Origin: Verrucomicrobiota bacterium
GTDB lineage: Bacteria; Verrucomicrobiota; Verrucomicrobiia; Limisphaerales; BJHT01
Reading direction: 5' to 3'
Assembly: GCA_014193395.1 (NCBI GenBank)
Contig: BJHT01000025.1
Coordinates: 1 to 40,485 of the forward strand
Length of the DNA stretch: 40,485 nucleotides
The position numbers were made by a program, and so were the translations under genes. Position 1 is the first letter of the stretch; the number at the start of each line of letters is the position of its first letter. This document shows positions 1 to 8,091 of this stretch, piece by piece. The notes beneath the pieces were generated by a model. It had not been told where the DNA came from, did no database searches, and worked only from the letters and a program-made list of their open reading frames with translations.

Positions 1-134
1 TCAAGGGAAGCTGCCAAGGACCAAGCTCCATGCGAGACGACGATATCTTCACGAACGGCAACAGCGCGGGCCGGGGCACTGGAGCTTGGATTTTGGGGCT
101 TCCCTTGAGCTTTGAGCTTTGAACTTTGAGCTTC
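1..134. repeat. Inverted repeat ending in TTGAGCT-type heptamers
   Basis: The left part holds a sequence starting TCAAGGGAAG and CCAAGCTCC, and the right part holds its inverted counterpart (GGAGCTTGG ... CTTCCCTTGA), followed by four degenerate 7-mers of type TTGAGCT. The element is probably cut by the window edge. A second, complete member of the same family lies at 28589-28790. There is no coding signal. Confidence 0.7.
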
Positions 135-146
135 GCGTTCGGAACT

Positions 147-815
147 TCATCTGGCCGGCCGCGGCTGGATGGCCATGAGCGATTTCGTGAGGGAGCCGAT
201 TTTTTCGGGACGGATTTCGGCGGTGGGGAAGAGTTGGTGCATTTCAGCGGTGGTGAGGAGGCGGATTTCTTCAACCTCGCGGCGGGCACGGACGGGGTCG
301 GGTTGGGCGGGCATCCAGCCGAGACGGAAGCGGCGGTGGAGGGCGGCGCGGAGGGGGACGGGGAGGAATTGCCAGCACGGGAACAGGAAGTGGGGCTCGA
401 GGGGAAACCAGCGGTTGGGGGTTTGGATGAAGAACGCCCGGGCGACGCGCTGAACTTCGCGGGCCATCGCCTGCTGGTCGGCGAAGGTGCCGACGTGTTC
501 GATGACGGAGTTGGAGAAGCAGAGGTCGAAGCTGCCGTCGGCGAACTGGCGAAGGTTGCGGGCGTCGCCGGCGACGGCGACGGTGTTGGGGAGGCCTTCG
601 GTGGCGACGGCGTCGAGGTTCAGGAGCGTGAGGTGGACGGGTTTGGGGAGGGCGGGGGCGTTGCGCAGCCAGAAGCCCGCGGTGCCGCCGACATCGAGAA
701 TGCGGACGGGCGGAGGAAAGGGTGCGAGCAAATCGAGGAAGCCCTGCATTCGCTGCCGGCGCAGGCGCGAGGCGAGTGAGTCTGGGTTGGTGTTGTCGGC
801 GATGCCGGGGATCAC
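147..815 (-). CDS. Class I SAM-dependent methyltransferase
   Basis: Protein of 222 residues with the Rossmann-like methyltransferase fold of the Methyltransf_11 type. Motif I (ILDVGGTAGFW, about residues 38-50) binds S-adenosylmethionine, an acidic residue follows in the LLNLDAV strand, and DLCFSNSVIEHV (about 97-108) is the usual post-motif II/III segment. The C-terminal half has an aromatic stretch (RWFPLEPHFLFPCWQF) typical of enzymes acting on small molecules or lipid/glycan substrates, but the substrate cannot be read from sequence. The gene stands alone: a repeat element lies downstream and about 1 kb of non-coding repeat-rich DNA upstream. The start at 815 is the only ATG before motif I that leaves a full N-terminal helix. 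The family is clear; the function is not. Confidence 0.85.
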   Translation of the reverse strand: MIPGIADNTNPDSLASRLRRQRMQGFLDLLAPFPPPVRILDVGGTAGFWLRNAPALPKPVHLTLLNLDAVATEGLPNTVAVAGDARNLRQFADGSFDLCFSNSVIEHVGTFADQQAMAREVQRVARAFFIQTPNRWFPLEPHFLFPCWQFLPVPLRAALHRRFRLGWMPAQPDPVRARREVEEIRLLTTAEMHQLFPTAEIRPEKIGSLTKSLMAIQPRPAR

Positions 816-1866
816 GCGGCGAGGTTAGCGGCGGGCGGGAGGGGCGGAAGCGCGAAGTTCAAAGCGCAAGATTCCATGAAAGCAACAAGGGCCAAACCTC
901 ACGCGTTGGGCGGTGCTTTTCGACGATTGGGAGCGGCGGCTCCTGCCCTTGCCGCTCGGCCTCCTTGCTCTCGACCAGTTCGACCGTCCTGGTGCCTGGC
1001 CCTTGGTGCTTAGGACGGATCAAACCGGAGCAAACGCCAAGGCGTGCCCGTACTGTGGAAACCGCGGCGGGGACCACCGAAACACGACGAGCGCAGAGCA
1101 AACATCGAGTGACCCCTGGTCCGCGGAGTCACCATTCAGTGAACCCAGTCCCGCCGGCGCATTCTTGCTTTTTCGGCGCTGCAACTCTTCCGCAGCCTCG
1201 CGCGGCGCGACGATTGCGGAGCGCTTGCGGACACGCGCCAACGACTTCGATTTCCCTCCGGCCACGGCAGAAGGCGCTGCTCGGATAACACATCGACCCG
1301 GTTTTGCGCGCGCCAGTTACCACCCCAAAGAATCGGTAATCCCTTCGCCCCTCGTGAACTTTGGCCAGTGCGAATAATCCCGCTGCCGTTGCCGCCGCTC
1401 CCACCAACACCGATTCCGCTGTCCCCATGAAAAACTGACCGGCGCGGAACGCCACCGCAGCGGAGCGCGACCGCTGCCACCGGTCGCGGCGCGAGACGAG
1501 GAAATGGCGCGATAAAATTCCCTGACGTTTTTTTTGCCCCGCGTGCCCGCTGCGGGCGGGGAACGCCCGCGCTCCGCAAGGGTTTTGACACTGCACGTTT
1601 GGCCGGCACACCCCGCCACCAATTCGTCCCCACGCATTCCCCTGCCCCCAAATTCCCCTGCCAACTCATCTGCGTCCCGAGCCGCCGCGTGCGCGCCACC
1701 AGCGAGATCGGGCGGATCCCTTCGCGCCTGTCGCTCGGCTGTGTTCAATCTCCAGACCCGCGGGGTGGCGACAGCTTGTCGCCGCCAGCATGTGGCGACG
1801 AGCCGTCGCCACCGCGATATCGAGCGCCTCGGATAACCGCATTTCTCCGGGCCCGCCAATGCGCGC
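816..1866. repeat. Repeat-rich intergenic region without a convincing gene
   Basis: About 1.05 kb with overlapping open frames on both strands, none with recognisable domains. It contains REP-like palindromes: AGCGGAGCGCGACCG...CGGTCGCGG followed by GCCCGCTGCGGGCGGGGAAC near 1455-1580, the same family as 19513-19640, and a GGCGAC...GTCGCC hairpin pair near 1765-1815. There are also 14-bp-period words of type ATTCCCCTGCC near 1636-1665. The long minus-strand frames here arise from GC-rich repeats and are not called. Confidence 0.6.
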
Positions 1867-2859
1867 TCACGCCCCTGCGCCGACGGACTCGCGCGCGGCG
1901 CGGCGACGGGCGGCGACGCGTTTCACGATTTCGTCCACGACCACGCCGGCGAGGATCACCAGACCGATGATGACGTATTCGAGCTGGCTCGGGATGCCGA
2001 GGAGCTGGATGGCGTTGTTGAGCACGCGCAGCACGGCTGCGCCGATAAGGACGCCGAGGATGGTGCCTTCACCGCCGCGCAGGCTACAGCCGCCGAGCAC
2101 CGCCGCCGCAATGGCGTACAGTTCGTAGCCTTCGCCGAGGCCGGACGGCTGGAGGGAATTGAGGTCGAGCGAAAACAGGATGCCGCCCACGCCGCCGAGC
2201 ACGGAGCAGATGACGTAGGCCAGGATCACCATGCGGTCGGTGTTGATGCCGCTGTAGCGGGCCGCGGTTTCGTTGCGGCCCAGCGCCAGCAGGTAGCGGC
2301 CGTAGATGGTCTGGTTCAGGAAAATCGCGGCGGCGATGGCCACGATCAGCATGGTGACAAATGGCGCGGGCAGCGTGAACGCGTCGGTGAACGGCAGCGG
2401 AATCTTGCCGTCGGCGAGCTTGCTCAGGCCCTTGAAATCACTGCCGAATCCCACGCTCTGGTCATTGGTGATGAACCGCGCCGTGCCGCGGTAAATGAGC
2501 AGTCCGCACAGTGTCACGACGAACGGTTGCAGCTTCATCTTGGTGATGAGCAGTCCGTGCGTGAGGCCGATCAACACCGAGCAGCCGAGCACGAGCGCGA
2601 GCGATGCACCGACGCCCCAGTGCTTTTGTGTAAGCGCCCACGCGAGCAGGCAGCCGGTCAGGCCGATGGTCGAGCCGATGGAGAGGTCAATGCCGCCGGT
2701 GATGATCACGAACGCCACGCCGATGCTGACGATGCCGAAGAGCGACGACCAGCGGATGGTGTTCTGGAGGTTGTAGGCGGAGAGGAACTCCGGCTTTTTG
2801 AGCGCCGTGAACAGGCAGACGAAGACCAGCAGGCCGGTGATACCCAGGATTCTTTTCAT
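1867..2859 (-). CDS. Sugar ABC transporter permease (RbsC/BPD_transp_2 family)
   Basis: Integral membrane protein of 330 residues with about 8-10 hydrophobic helices. GIVSIGVAFVIITGGIDLSIGS is the hallmark of ribose/galactose/autoinducer-type permeases (BPD_transp_2), and the conserved EAA-like region lies around AVLGGCSLRGGEGTILGVLIG. It should form the membrane channel of a carbohydrate importer with the double ATPase encoded just upstream (2936-4444). The start at MKRILGITG (2859) is chosen because it begins directly before the first helix; a longer frame to 3081 runs back into the ATPase gene and gives a basic, non-membrane leader. No periplasmic binding protein gene is found in the window, so the substrate is unknown. 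Confidence 0.88.
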   Translation of the reverse strand: MKRILGITGLLVFVCLFTALKKPEFLSAYNLQNTIRWSSLFGIVSIGVAFVIITGGIDLSIGSTIGLTGCLLAWALTQKHWGVGASLALVLGCSVLIGLTHGLLITKMKLQPFVVTLCGLLIYRGTARFITNDQSVGFGSDFKGLSKLADGKIPLPFTDAFTLPAPFVTMLIVAIAAAIFLNQTIYGRYLLALGRNETAARYSGINTDRMVILAYVICSVLGGVGGILFSLDLNSLQPSGLGEGYELYAIAAAVLGGCSLRGGEGTILGVLIGAAVLRVLNNAIQLLGIPSQLEYVIIGLVILAGVVVDEIVKRVAARRRAARESVGAGA

Positions 2860-2935
2860 AACGTGACGGGTGCGAAAGCGGGTGGCGTTCGTAACGAAAA
2901 ATCGGCGCGCGTGTGTGTTGAAAAAATCATCATGC

Positions 2936-4444
2936 TCAATGTTTCGCCGCGCCGGTGGCCAGTTGCATGATGGCTTCCTCGGACAGTTTCCCGCGCGGCA
3001 CTTCGCCGCTGAGGCGGCCCTCGTGCATGACCAGCGCGCGGTCGGACATGCGGAGAATTTCCTCCATTTCACTGGAGACAAACAGGATCGCCACGCCCTG
3101 CCCGGCCAGCTCCTCCATGAGGCGGTAGATCTCCTGCTTGGCGCCGACGTCGATGCCGCGCGTGGGTTCGTCGAGCAGCAGCAGGCGCGGCTTCAACGCG
3201 AGCCATTTGCCGATGACGATTTTCTGCTGGTTGCCGCCGGAGAGGTAGAGCGCGAGCTGCCGGTCGTTTGGCGTTTTGATGCGCAGCGCGGCGATCATTT
3301 CCTCGGTGATCGCGCCTTCCTTGCCGCGGTCGAGGAAGCCGGAGCGGGCGTCGCGGCGCAGGCTGGCGAGGCTGAGGTTGTGGCGCACGGCCATTTCGAG
3401 GATGAGGCCCTGCTGCTTGCGATCCTCGGGGACGAGTGCGAGCCCCGCGCAGATGGCGTCCAGCGGGCTGTGCAGTCGCACGTCCTGGCCGGCGACGCGC
3501 ACGGTGCCGCCGCGCGCGCGGTCGATGCCGAAGAGGACGCGCAGCAGCTCGGTACGACCCGCGCCAACGAGGCCGGCCATGCCGACGATCTCGCCGGCGT
3601 GAACGGTGAAATTCAGCTCGTGCCGCGGATGCACGGGTGTGCGCAATCCGCGGACCTCGAGCGCGGGCGCGCCCGCCGGATGCGAGGGACGCTGGTAGAG
3701 CCCCGAGATGTCGCGCCCGATCATCAGGCGCACCATCGCGTCGTGGTTGATCTCGTTGCGCTGGAGTTCGCCGGCGTTCTGGCCGTCGCGCAGGACCACG
3801 ACGCGGTCGGAGAGTTCCTTCACCTCGCCGAGGCGGTGGGAGATGTAGATAACGCTTACGCCGGTCGCGCGGAGTTCCTTCACGACCCGATAAAGCTGGT
3901 CGGTCTCGTGCTGGCTGAGGCTCGAGGTCGGCTCGTCCATGATGAGCACGCGCGCGCCGACGGAGAGGGCCTTGGCGATTTCCACCAGCTGCTGGCGGCC
4001 GAGCGGGAGGTTGCGCACAAGTTCGCGTGGCGAGCAGTCGAGGCCGACTTTTTGCAACAGCGGCTCAGCAGCAGCGTAAGTTTTGCGTTTGTCGATGAGG
4101 CCGCAGCGGCGCGGTTCGCGGCCGAGGAAGATGTTGGTGGCGACGTCGAGGTTGTCGCAGAGGTTGAGTTCCTGATGAATCAGCGCGATGCCGAGCGCCT
4201 CGGCGGCGGGCACCGAGTTGATTGTGACGGGCCGGCCGTCGAGCAGGATTTGCCCGCTGTTCGGGGTCTGCACGCCGGCGAGGATTTTCATCAGCGTGCT
4301 CTTGCCCGCGCCATTCTCTCCGATGACCGAAATCACCTCGCCGCGCGCGAGCTTGAGGCTGACGCCGCCAAGCGCCACGACGCCGGGAAAGCGGCGGGTG
4401 AGGTTTTGGACCTCAAGCAGCGGGATGGGGGAGGAGGACGCCAT
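2936..4444 (-). CDS. Sugar ABC transporter ATP-binding protein with two ABC domains (RbsA/MglA type)
   Basis: Protein of 502 residues with two fused nucleotide-binding domains. Domain 1 has Walker [10 protein letters not shown] (about residue 37), the signature-like LPLGRQQ and Walker [12 protein letters not shown]. Domain 2 has a degenerate Walker A (GLVGAGRTE), as is normal for this family, the signature LSGGNQQK, and Walker [12 protein letters not shown]. It powers uptake of a monosaccharide through the permease encoded 76 bp downstream. The start at [15 protein letters not shown] (4444) gives the usual short leader before the first beta strand; the frame continues to 4516 but with a basic, non-conserved leader. 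The missing substrate-binding protein is probably encoded outside the window. Confidence 0.92.
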   Translation of the reverse strand: MASSSPIPLLEVQNLTRRFPGVVALGGVSLKLARGEVISVIGENGAGKSTLMKILAGVQTPNSGQILLDGRPVTINSVPAAEALGIALIHQELNLCDNLDVATNIFLGREPRRCGLIDKRKTYAAAEPLLQKVGLDCSPRELVRNLPLGRQQLVEIAKALSVGARVLIMDEPTSSLSQHETDQLYRVVKELRATGVSVIYISHRLGEVKELSDRVVVLRDGQNAGELQRNEINHDAMVRLMIGRDISGLYQRPSHPAGAPALEVRGLRTPVHPRHELNFTVHAGEIVGMAGLVGAGRTELLRVLFGIDRARGGTVRVAGQDVRLHSPLDAICAGLALVPEDRKQQGLILEMAVRHNLSLASLRRDARSGFLDRGKEGAITEEMIAALRIKTPNDRQLALYLSGGNQQKIVIGKWLALKPRLLLLDEPTRGIDVGAKQEIYRLMEELAGQGVAILFVSSEMEEILRMSDRALVMHEGRLSGEVPRGKLSEEAIMQLATGAAKH

Positions 4445-4676
4445 GCCGGAAAAATCACCGCGCCGCCGGGAGCGGTGCCGTCGGCAAAAGCGCGCCGCCG
4501 ACAACTGCGGGCGCACCAGCGTCAGCGGCCATCGGCAAGCGGGTGAGGGCGGGAAAGTTCATGTGCTAAAGCGCGCGCAGTCTTCGAGGTGCGGCGGCAA
4601 AGTCAACTCCGCCAGCGGGTGCGAGCGGACGCGTGGAGTGCTTCAGCCGTAACCAATCAGTCGAACCGAATCTTTT

Positions 4677-4806
4677 GGACCACAGAGACACGATGAACAC
4701 AGAGGAAAACCAAGGACTCGCTGATTGTTCGTCGTTCACTGATCGATGACTTCTTGTAGCCGACGCCGTCCCCCGTTCTTCTCTGTGTTCATCGTGTCTC
4801 TGTGGT
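4677..4806. repeat. Inverted repeat of the CCACAGAGACACG family
   Basis: Arms of 27 bp at 4677-4703 and 4780-4806, perfect inverted copies built on CCACAGAGACACGATGAA, enclose about 76 bp. This is an intergenic repeat type common in Verrucomicrobiota and Planctomycetota. A diverged relative, with other repeats inside it, spans 19474-19775. The rest of 4445-4960 holds no gene I can support. Confidence 0.8.
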
Positions 4807-4960
4807 CGAAATAAAAACGCCTCGACTGAATCGTTACGGCTCAGTGAGCAGACCGGCGGGAGCGGGGCCGCGTTTTGCTGGCAGTTGCTTTCCGCCTTGG
4901 GCAACGGCTTAATGCGCGGGCCTTGGCCGCGGGCTTTTGCGGCGGGGCGGAAGAATCATC

Positions 4961-5737
4961 ATGCTGGCCAAACGTGTCATCCCGTGTCTCGACGTCCACG
5001 ACGGGCAGGTCACCCGCGGGGTGCAGTTCGGCAAGGCCGAGGCGGGCGAGCTGCGCAACGTGGGCGATCCGGTGGCGCTGGCGCTGCGTTACAATGAGCA
5101 GGGCGCGGATGAAATGGTCTTCTTCGACATCACGGCCAGCGCGCATGGGCGGGCCTCGATGGTCGAGGTGATCCAGCGGGTGGCGGATCAGTGTTTCATG
5201 CCGTTGACGGTGGGCGGCGGCATCCGGGCGGTGGCTGACATGAGCGTGATGCTCAAGGCGGGCGCGGACAAGACGAGCATCAATTCGTCGGCATTGGCGA
5301 CCCCGGAGCTGATTCGTGCCGGCGCGGAGAAGTTCGGCAGCCAGTGCATCGTGGTGTCGATTGATTGCAAACGGGTCGCGCCGGGGCGGTGGGAGGTATT
5401 CTCGCACGGCGGGCGCAAGGCGACGGGCCTCGACGCGCTCGAGTGGGCGCAGCGCGCGGTGGCGCTGGGGGCCGGCGAGATCGTGCTGAACAGCATCGAC
5501 GCCGACGGGACGAAGGCGGGCTTCGATCTCGAAATCACGCGACGCGTGAGCGAGAGCGTGGGCGTGCCGGTGGTGGCGAGCGGCGGCGCTGGATCGCTTG
5601 AACACATGGCGGAGGTGCTGCTGGCGGGCAAGGCGGACGCGGTGCTGGCGGCGAGCATATTCCATTACGGCACGTACTCGGTGCGGCAGGTGAAGGAACA
5701 TCTGGCGCAGCGGGGCATTCCGGTGCGGCTGGCGTAG
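4961..5737 (+). CDS. hisF: Imidazole glycerol phosphate synthase subunit HisF
   Basis: Cyclase subunit of the HisH-HisF complex. It uses ammonia from HisH to convert PRFAR into imidazole glycerol phosphate and AICAR in histidine biosynthesis. The 258-residue TIM barrel has the usual length. [15 protein letters not shown] carries the catalytic Asp of strand 1, LTVGGGIR is the first phosphate-binding loop, VSIDCKR carries the second catalytic Asp, and [10 protein letters not shown] is the other phosphate loop. The start at 4961 is supported by the family N-terminus and a GGAAG about 9 bp upstream; the frame upstream to 4937 is not conserved. No other his gene is adjacent, so the pathway is dispersed in this genome. 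Confidence 0.96.
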   Translation: MLAKRVIPCLDVHDGQVTRGVQFGKAEAGELRNVGDPVALALRYNEQGADEMVFFDITASAHGRASMVEVIQRVADQCFMPLTVGGGIRAVADMSVMLKAGADKTSINSSALATPELIRAGAEKFGSQCIVVSIDCKRVAPGRWEVFSHGGRKATGLDALEWAQRAVALGAGEIVLNSIDADGTKAGFDLEITRRVSESVGVPVVASGGAGSLEHMAEVLLAGKADAVLAASIFHYGTYSVRQVKEHLAQRGIPVRLA

Positions 5738-5744
5738 CGACGCA

Positions 5745-5811
5745 GCCGCCGAGGTGACGAGGCGGAGCGCGGGAGCCACGGGGCCGTCCGCCTCCTCGCG
5801 TCGGCGGCCAC
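5745..5811. repeat. REP-like inverted repeat after hisF
   Basis: GCCGCCGAGGTGACGAGGCGGA at the left is mirrored by TCCGCCTCCTCGCGTCGGCGGC at the right, giving a hairpin of about 20 bp with a few mismatches. A near copy of the left arm is at 18502-18524. It may also act as an mRNA 3' end for hisF, but there is no T-run. Confidence 0.65.
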
Positions 5812-5861
5812 GAAGTCCGGGTCCGCCGCACTTCAAAAACTCAAACCAACGGATTCAGACA

Positions 5862-6206
5862 ATGCAAAACTGGTGGCTGCCAATCGCCATGCTGGTGGTG
5901 TCGAACGTGTTCATGACCATCGCGTGGTATGGGCATCTCAAGCACACGCATCGCTCGCTCGGGCTGGTGATCCTGGTGAGCTGGGGCATCGCGTTCTTCG
6001 AGTATTGCCTGATGGTTCCGGCCAATCGCTGGGGCAGCCAGACCTATTCGCCGTATCAATTGAAGATCATCCAAGAGGTCGTGACGCTGGTGGTGTTCAT
6101 CGCGTTTGCGTTCTTCTACTTCGGCCAGAAGCCGCAGTGGAATCATGTCGCAGCGTTCCTCTGCATTCTCGGCGCGGTGGCGTTCACGTTTCTGCCGGGG
6201 AAATGA
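5862..6206 (+). CDS. DMT-superfamily small membrane protein (DUF486)
   Basis: Protein of 114 residues with four predicted transmembrane helices, the usual size and layout of the DUF486 family. Visible family features are an N-terminal helix with VSNVFMTIAWYGHLKH, the motif SWGIAFFEYCLMVPANRWG, and YSPYQLKIIQEV before the third helix. The family belongs to the drug/metabolite transporter superfamily, but its substrate is not established. ATG at 5862 begins just before helix 1; the longer frame from 5754 lies in the preceding repeat and is not used. No operon partner is evident. Confidence 0.88.
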   Translation: MQNWWLPIAMLVVSNVFMTIAWYGHLKHTHRSLGLVILVSWGIAFFEYCLMVPANRWGSQTYSPYQLKIIQEVVTLVVFIAFAFFYFGQKPQWNHVAAFLCILGAVAFTFLPGK

Positions 6207-6476
6207 GCGGCGTCCGGGATTGTGCCCGCGCCCGCGCCGCGCGGGTCAAAACCACTGGCCGGCACGCACCTGCACTCGCTAAAACCAATCCCCGCCGCCT
6301 CCGGTGCATGAGGCCGCGCCGGCTCTTCCCCATTAGTGCCAGTTAGCGCCGGTCAGTGTTTCTTCCTAGTTTGTGATTCATCATCTCCTGTTTCCGGCCT
6401 GAATCGTTTTGCATCTTCGGCGCGGCTGGCCCATCTATTCGCGGTCCCGAATCACCGAGCACAAGACCGAACTGCC

Positions 6477-7799
6477 ATGAAAACCAGCCGCCGCCAATTT
6501 CTCCACTCCACCGCCGCCGCCAGCCTCGCGTTCAGCGCCGCGCCGTTTGTGCGCGCCGCCGAGCCGGGCCGCAAACTGCGCACTGCGCTGATCGGCTCGG
6601 GCTGGTGGGGCAAAAATATTCTCAAGGAAGCCATGGCCAGCGGGCGCTCGAAAGTCGTCGCGCTCGCCGATGTCGATGGCCACGCGCTTGAGGTCGCCGC
6701 CGAGCAGGTGACCGATCTCTCCGGCGACCAGCCCAAGCCGTATCGCGATTACCGCGAGCTGTTGGCGAAGGAAAAACCCGACGTAGTCATCATCTCGACT
6801 CCCGACCATTGGCACGCGCTCCAGAGCATTGATTCCGTGAAAGCCGGCGCGCATGTCTTCGTGGAAAAACCCACCGGTCACTCGGTGAACGAGAGCCGCG
6901 CGATGGTCGCTGCCGCGCGCGCCGCGGGCCGCACCGTGCAGGTCGGGCTGCACCGGCGCATCGGGCCGCATCATGTTTCGGCGATGAAATTTCTGCGCGA
7001 CGGCCACGTGGGCAAGGTCGGGATGGTGCGGTGCTTCGTGCATTACGGCGGCGGACGCGAACTGCCCAAGGGCAACAGCAAGGCGCCGGACAACATGGAC
7101 TGGAACCTGTGGTGCGGCCCCGCGCCGCTGCGGCCTTTCAACACCAAGCTGCATCCCGGCGGCTGGCGGCAGTTCCTCGATTACGGCAACGGCCAACTCG
7201 GCGACTGGGGCGTTCACTGGCTCGATCAGGTGATGCTGTGGACCGACGAGAAATATCCGCGCCGCGTGTATTCCACCGGCGGCCGGGACATCGCCGGTGC
7301 GGCCGTATTGAACGACCAGGAGCAGACCACCGATGCGCCGGATCATCAGGTGGCGGTGGATGATTTTGAGGGGTGCACGATGACGTGGGAGCACCGGAAA
7401 TTCGCCGCGAACAACGCGGAGAAACACAACGTGGGCGCCTATTTCTACGGCACCAAGGGTACGCTCCACATCGGCTGGCGCGATGGCTGGACGTTCTATC
7501 CCGCCGACGGCAAGGAGAAGTCCGTGCATGTGAATTCGGAACTGGCGGAACCCGACGGCCATAATCTCAAACAGCTCTACGCGGACTTCCTCGAAGCCAT
7601 CGACACCGGCCGCAAGCCAGTCGCGGACATCGAGTCCGCGCATCGCTCCTCCGTGCTGCCGATGCTCGGCATGATGTCCCTCAAGCTCGGCCGCAGCCTG
7701 CAATGGGACGGCGCGAAGGAACAGGTCGTCGGCGACGCCGATGCCAACGCGCTGCTCAGCCGCAAATACCGCGGCCCGTGGGAGTATCCGAAAGCGTGA
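6477..7799 (+). CDS. Tat-exported Gfo/Idh/MocA family oxidoreductase
   Basis: Protein of 440 residues. The N-terminus (KTSRRQFLHSTAAASLAFS) is a twin-arginine signal, so export in folded form with bound NAD(P) is expected. The Rossmann domain has LIGSGWWGKNIL (dinucleotide binding), an acidic residue at the end of strand 2 (ALADVDG), and STPDHWHA followed by the family motif VEKPTGH (active-site Lys). The C-terminal alpha/beta domain contains GDWGVHWLDQV. Such secreted oxidoreductases are abundant in Verrucomicrobiota and Planctomycetota and act on sugars or sugar derivatives; the substrate is not deducible. The ATG at 6477 starts the Tat signal; upstream in-frame sequence lacks features. Confidence 0.92.
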   Translation: MKTSRRQFLHSTAAASLAFSAAPFVRAAEPGRKLRTALIGSGWWGKNILKEAMASGRSKVVALADVDGHALEVAAEQVTDLSGDQPKPYRDYRELLAKEKPDVVIISTPDHWHALQSIDSVKAGAHVFVEKPTGHSVNESRAMVAAARAAGRTVQVGLHRRIGPHHVSAMKFLRDGHVGKVGMVRCFVHYGGGRELPKGNSKAPDNMDWNLWCGPAPLRPFNTKLHPGGWRQFLDYGNGQLGDWGVHWLDQVMLWTDEKYPRRVYSTGGRDIAGAAVLNDQEQTTDAPDHQVAVDDFEGCTMTWEHRKFAANNAEKHNVGAYFYGTKGTLHIGWRDGWTFYPADGKEKSVHVNSELAEPDGHNLKQLYADFLEAIDTGRKPVADIESAHRSSVLPMLGMMSLKLGRSLQWDGAKEQVVGDADANALLSRKYRGPWEYPKA

Positions 7800-7842
7800 G
7801 GCGGGCGAGAGAGCGGTGCCGCCACGCGAGGAGCGCACGGTG

Positions 7843-8080
7843 CGCGGCGTTCACGCCGCTTCAATGTCCGAACGTCGCAGCGCGTTCAAACACCCCAGCA
7901 GGTCGAGCGCTGAAGCGGCAGGAATGCCCCGCCCCGACGCGGTCGCACGGGCCGTGGGCGCGGCGGCTCGCGCGCCGTTGCGCACGGAGCGCGGCGTTCA
8001 CGCCGCTTCAACGTCCGAACGTCGCAGCGCGTTCAAACACGTCGGCAGGTCGCACGCTGAAGCGGCATGAATGCCGCGCT
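7843..8080. repeat. Two tandem copies of a ~90-bp palindromic element
   Basis: Copies at about 7843-7931 and 7989-8080 share nearly all positions. Each starts with GCGCGGCGTTCACGCCGCTT and ends with GCTGAAGCGGCA and GAATGCC, so each can fold on itself. They fill the gap between the oxidoreductase and kinase genes. No coding potential is seen. Confidence 0.75.
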
Positions 8081-8091
8081 CCGGCGGGCCA

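Noticed and set aside
126..779. Open frame of 217 codons on the + strand
   Set aside because: It is the complement of the methyltransferase gene at 147-815, which has clear motifs; the + frame is low-complexity Gly/Glu-rich.
2870..4546. Open frame of 558 codons on the + strand
   Set aside because: Shadow of the double ABC ATPase on the minus strand, whose Walker and signature motifs are unambiguous.
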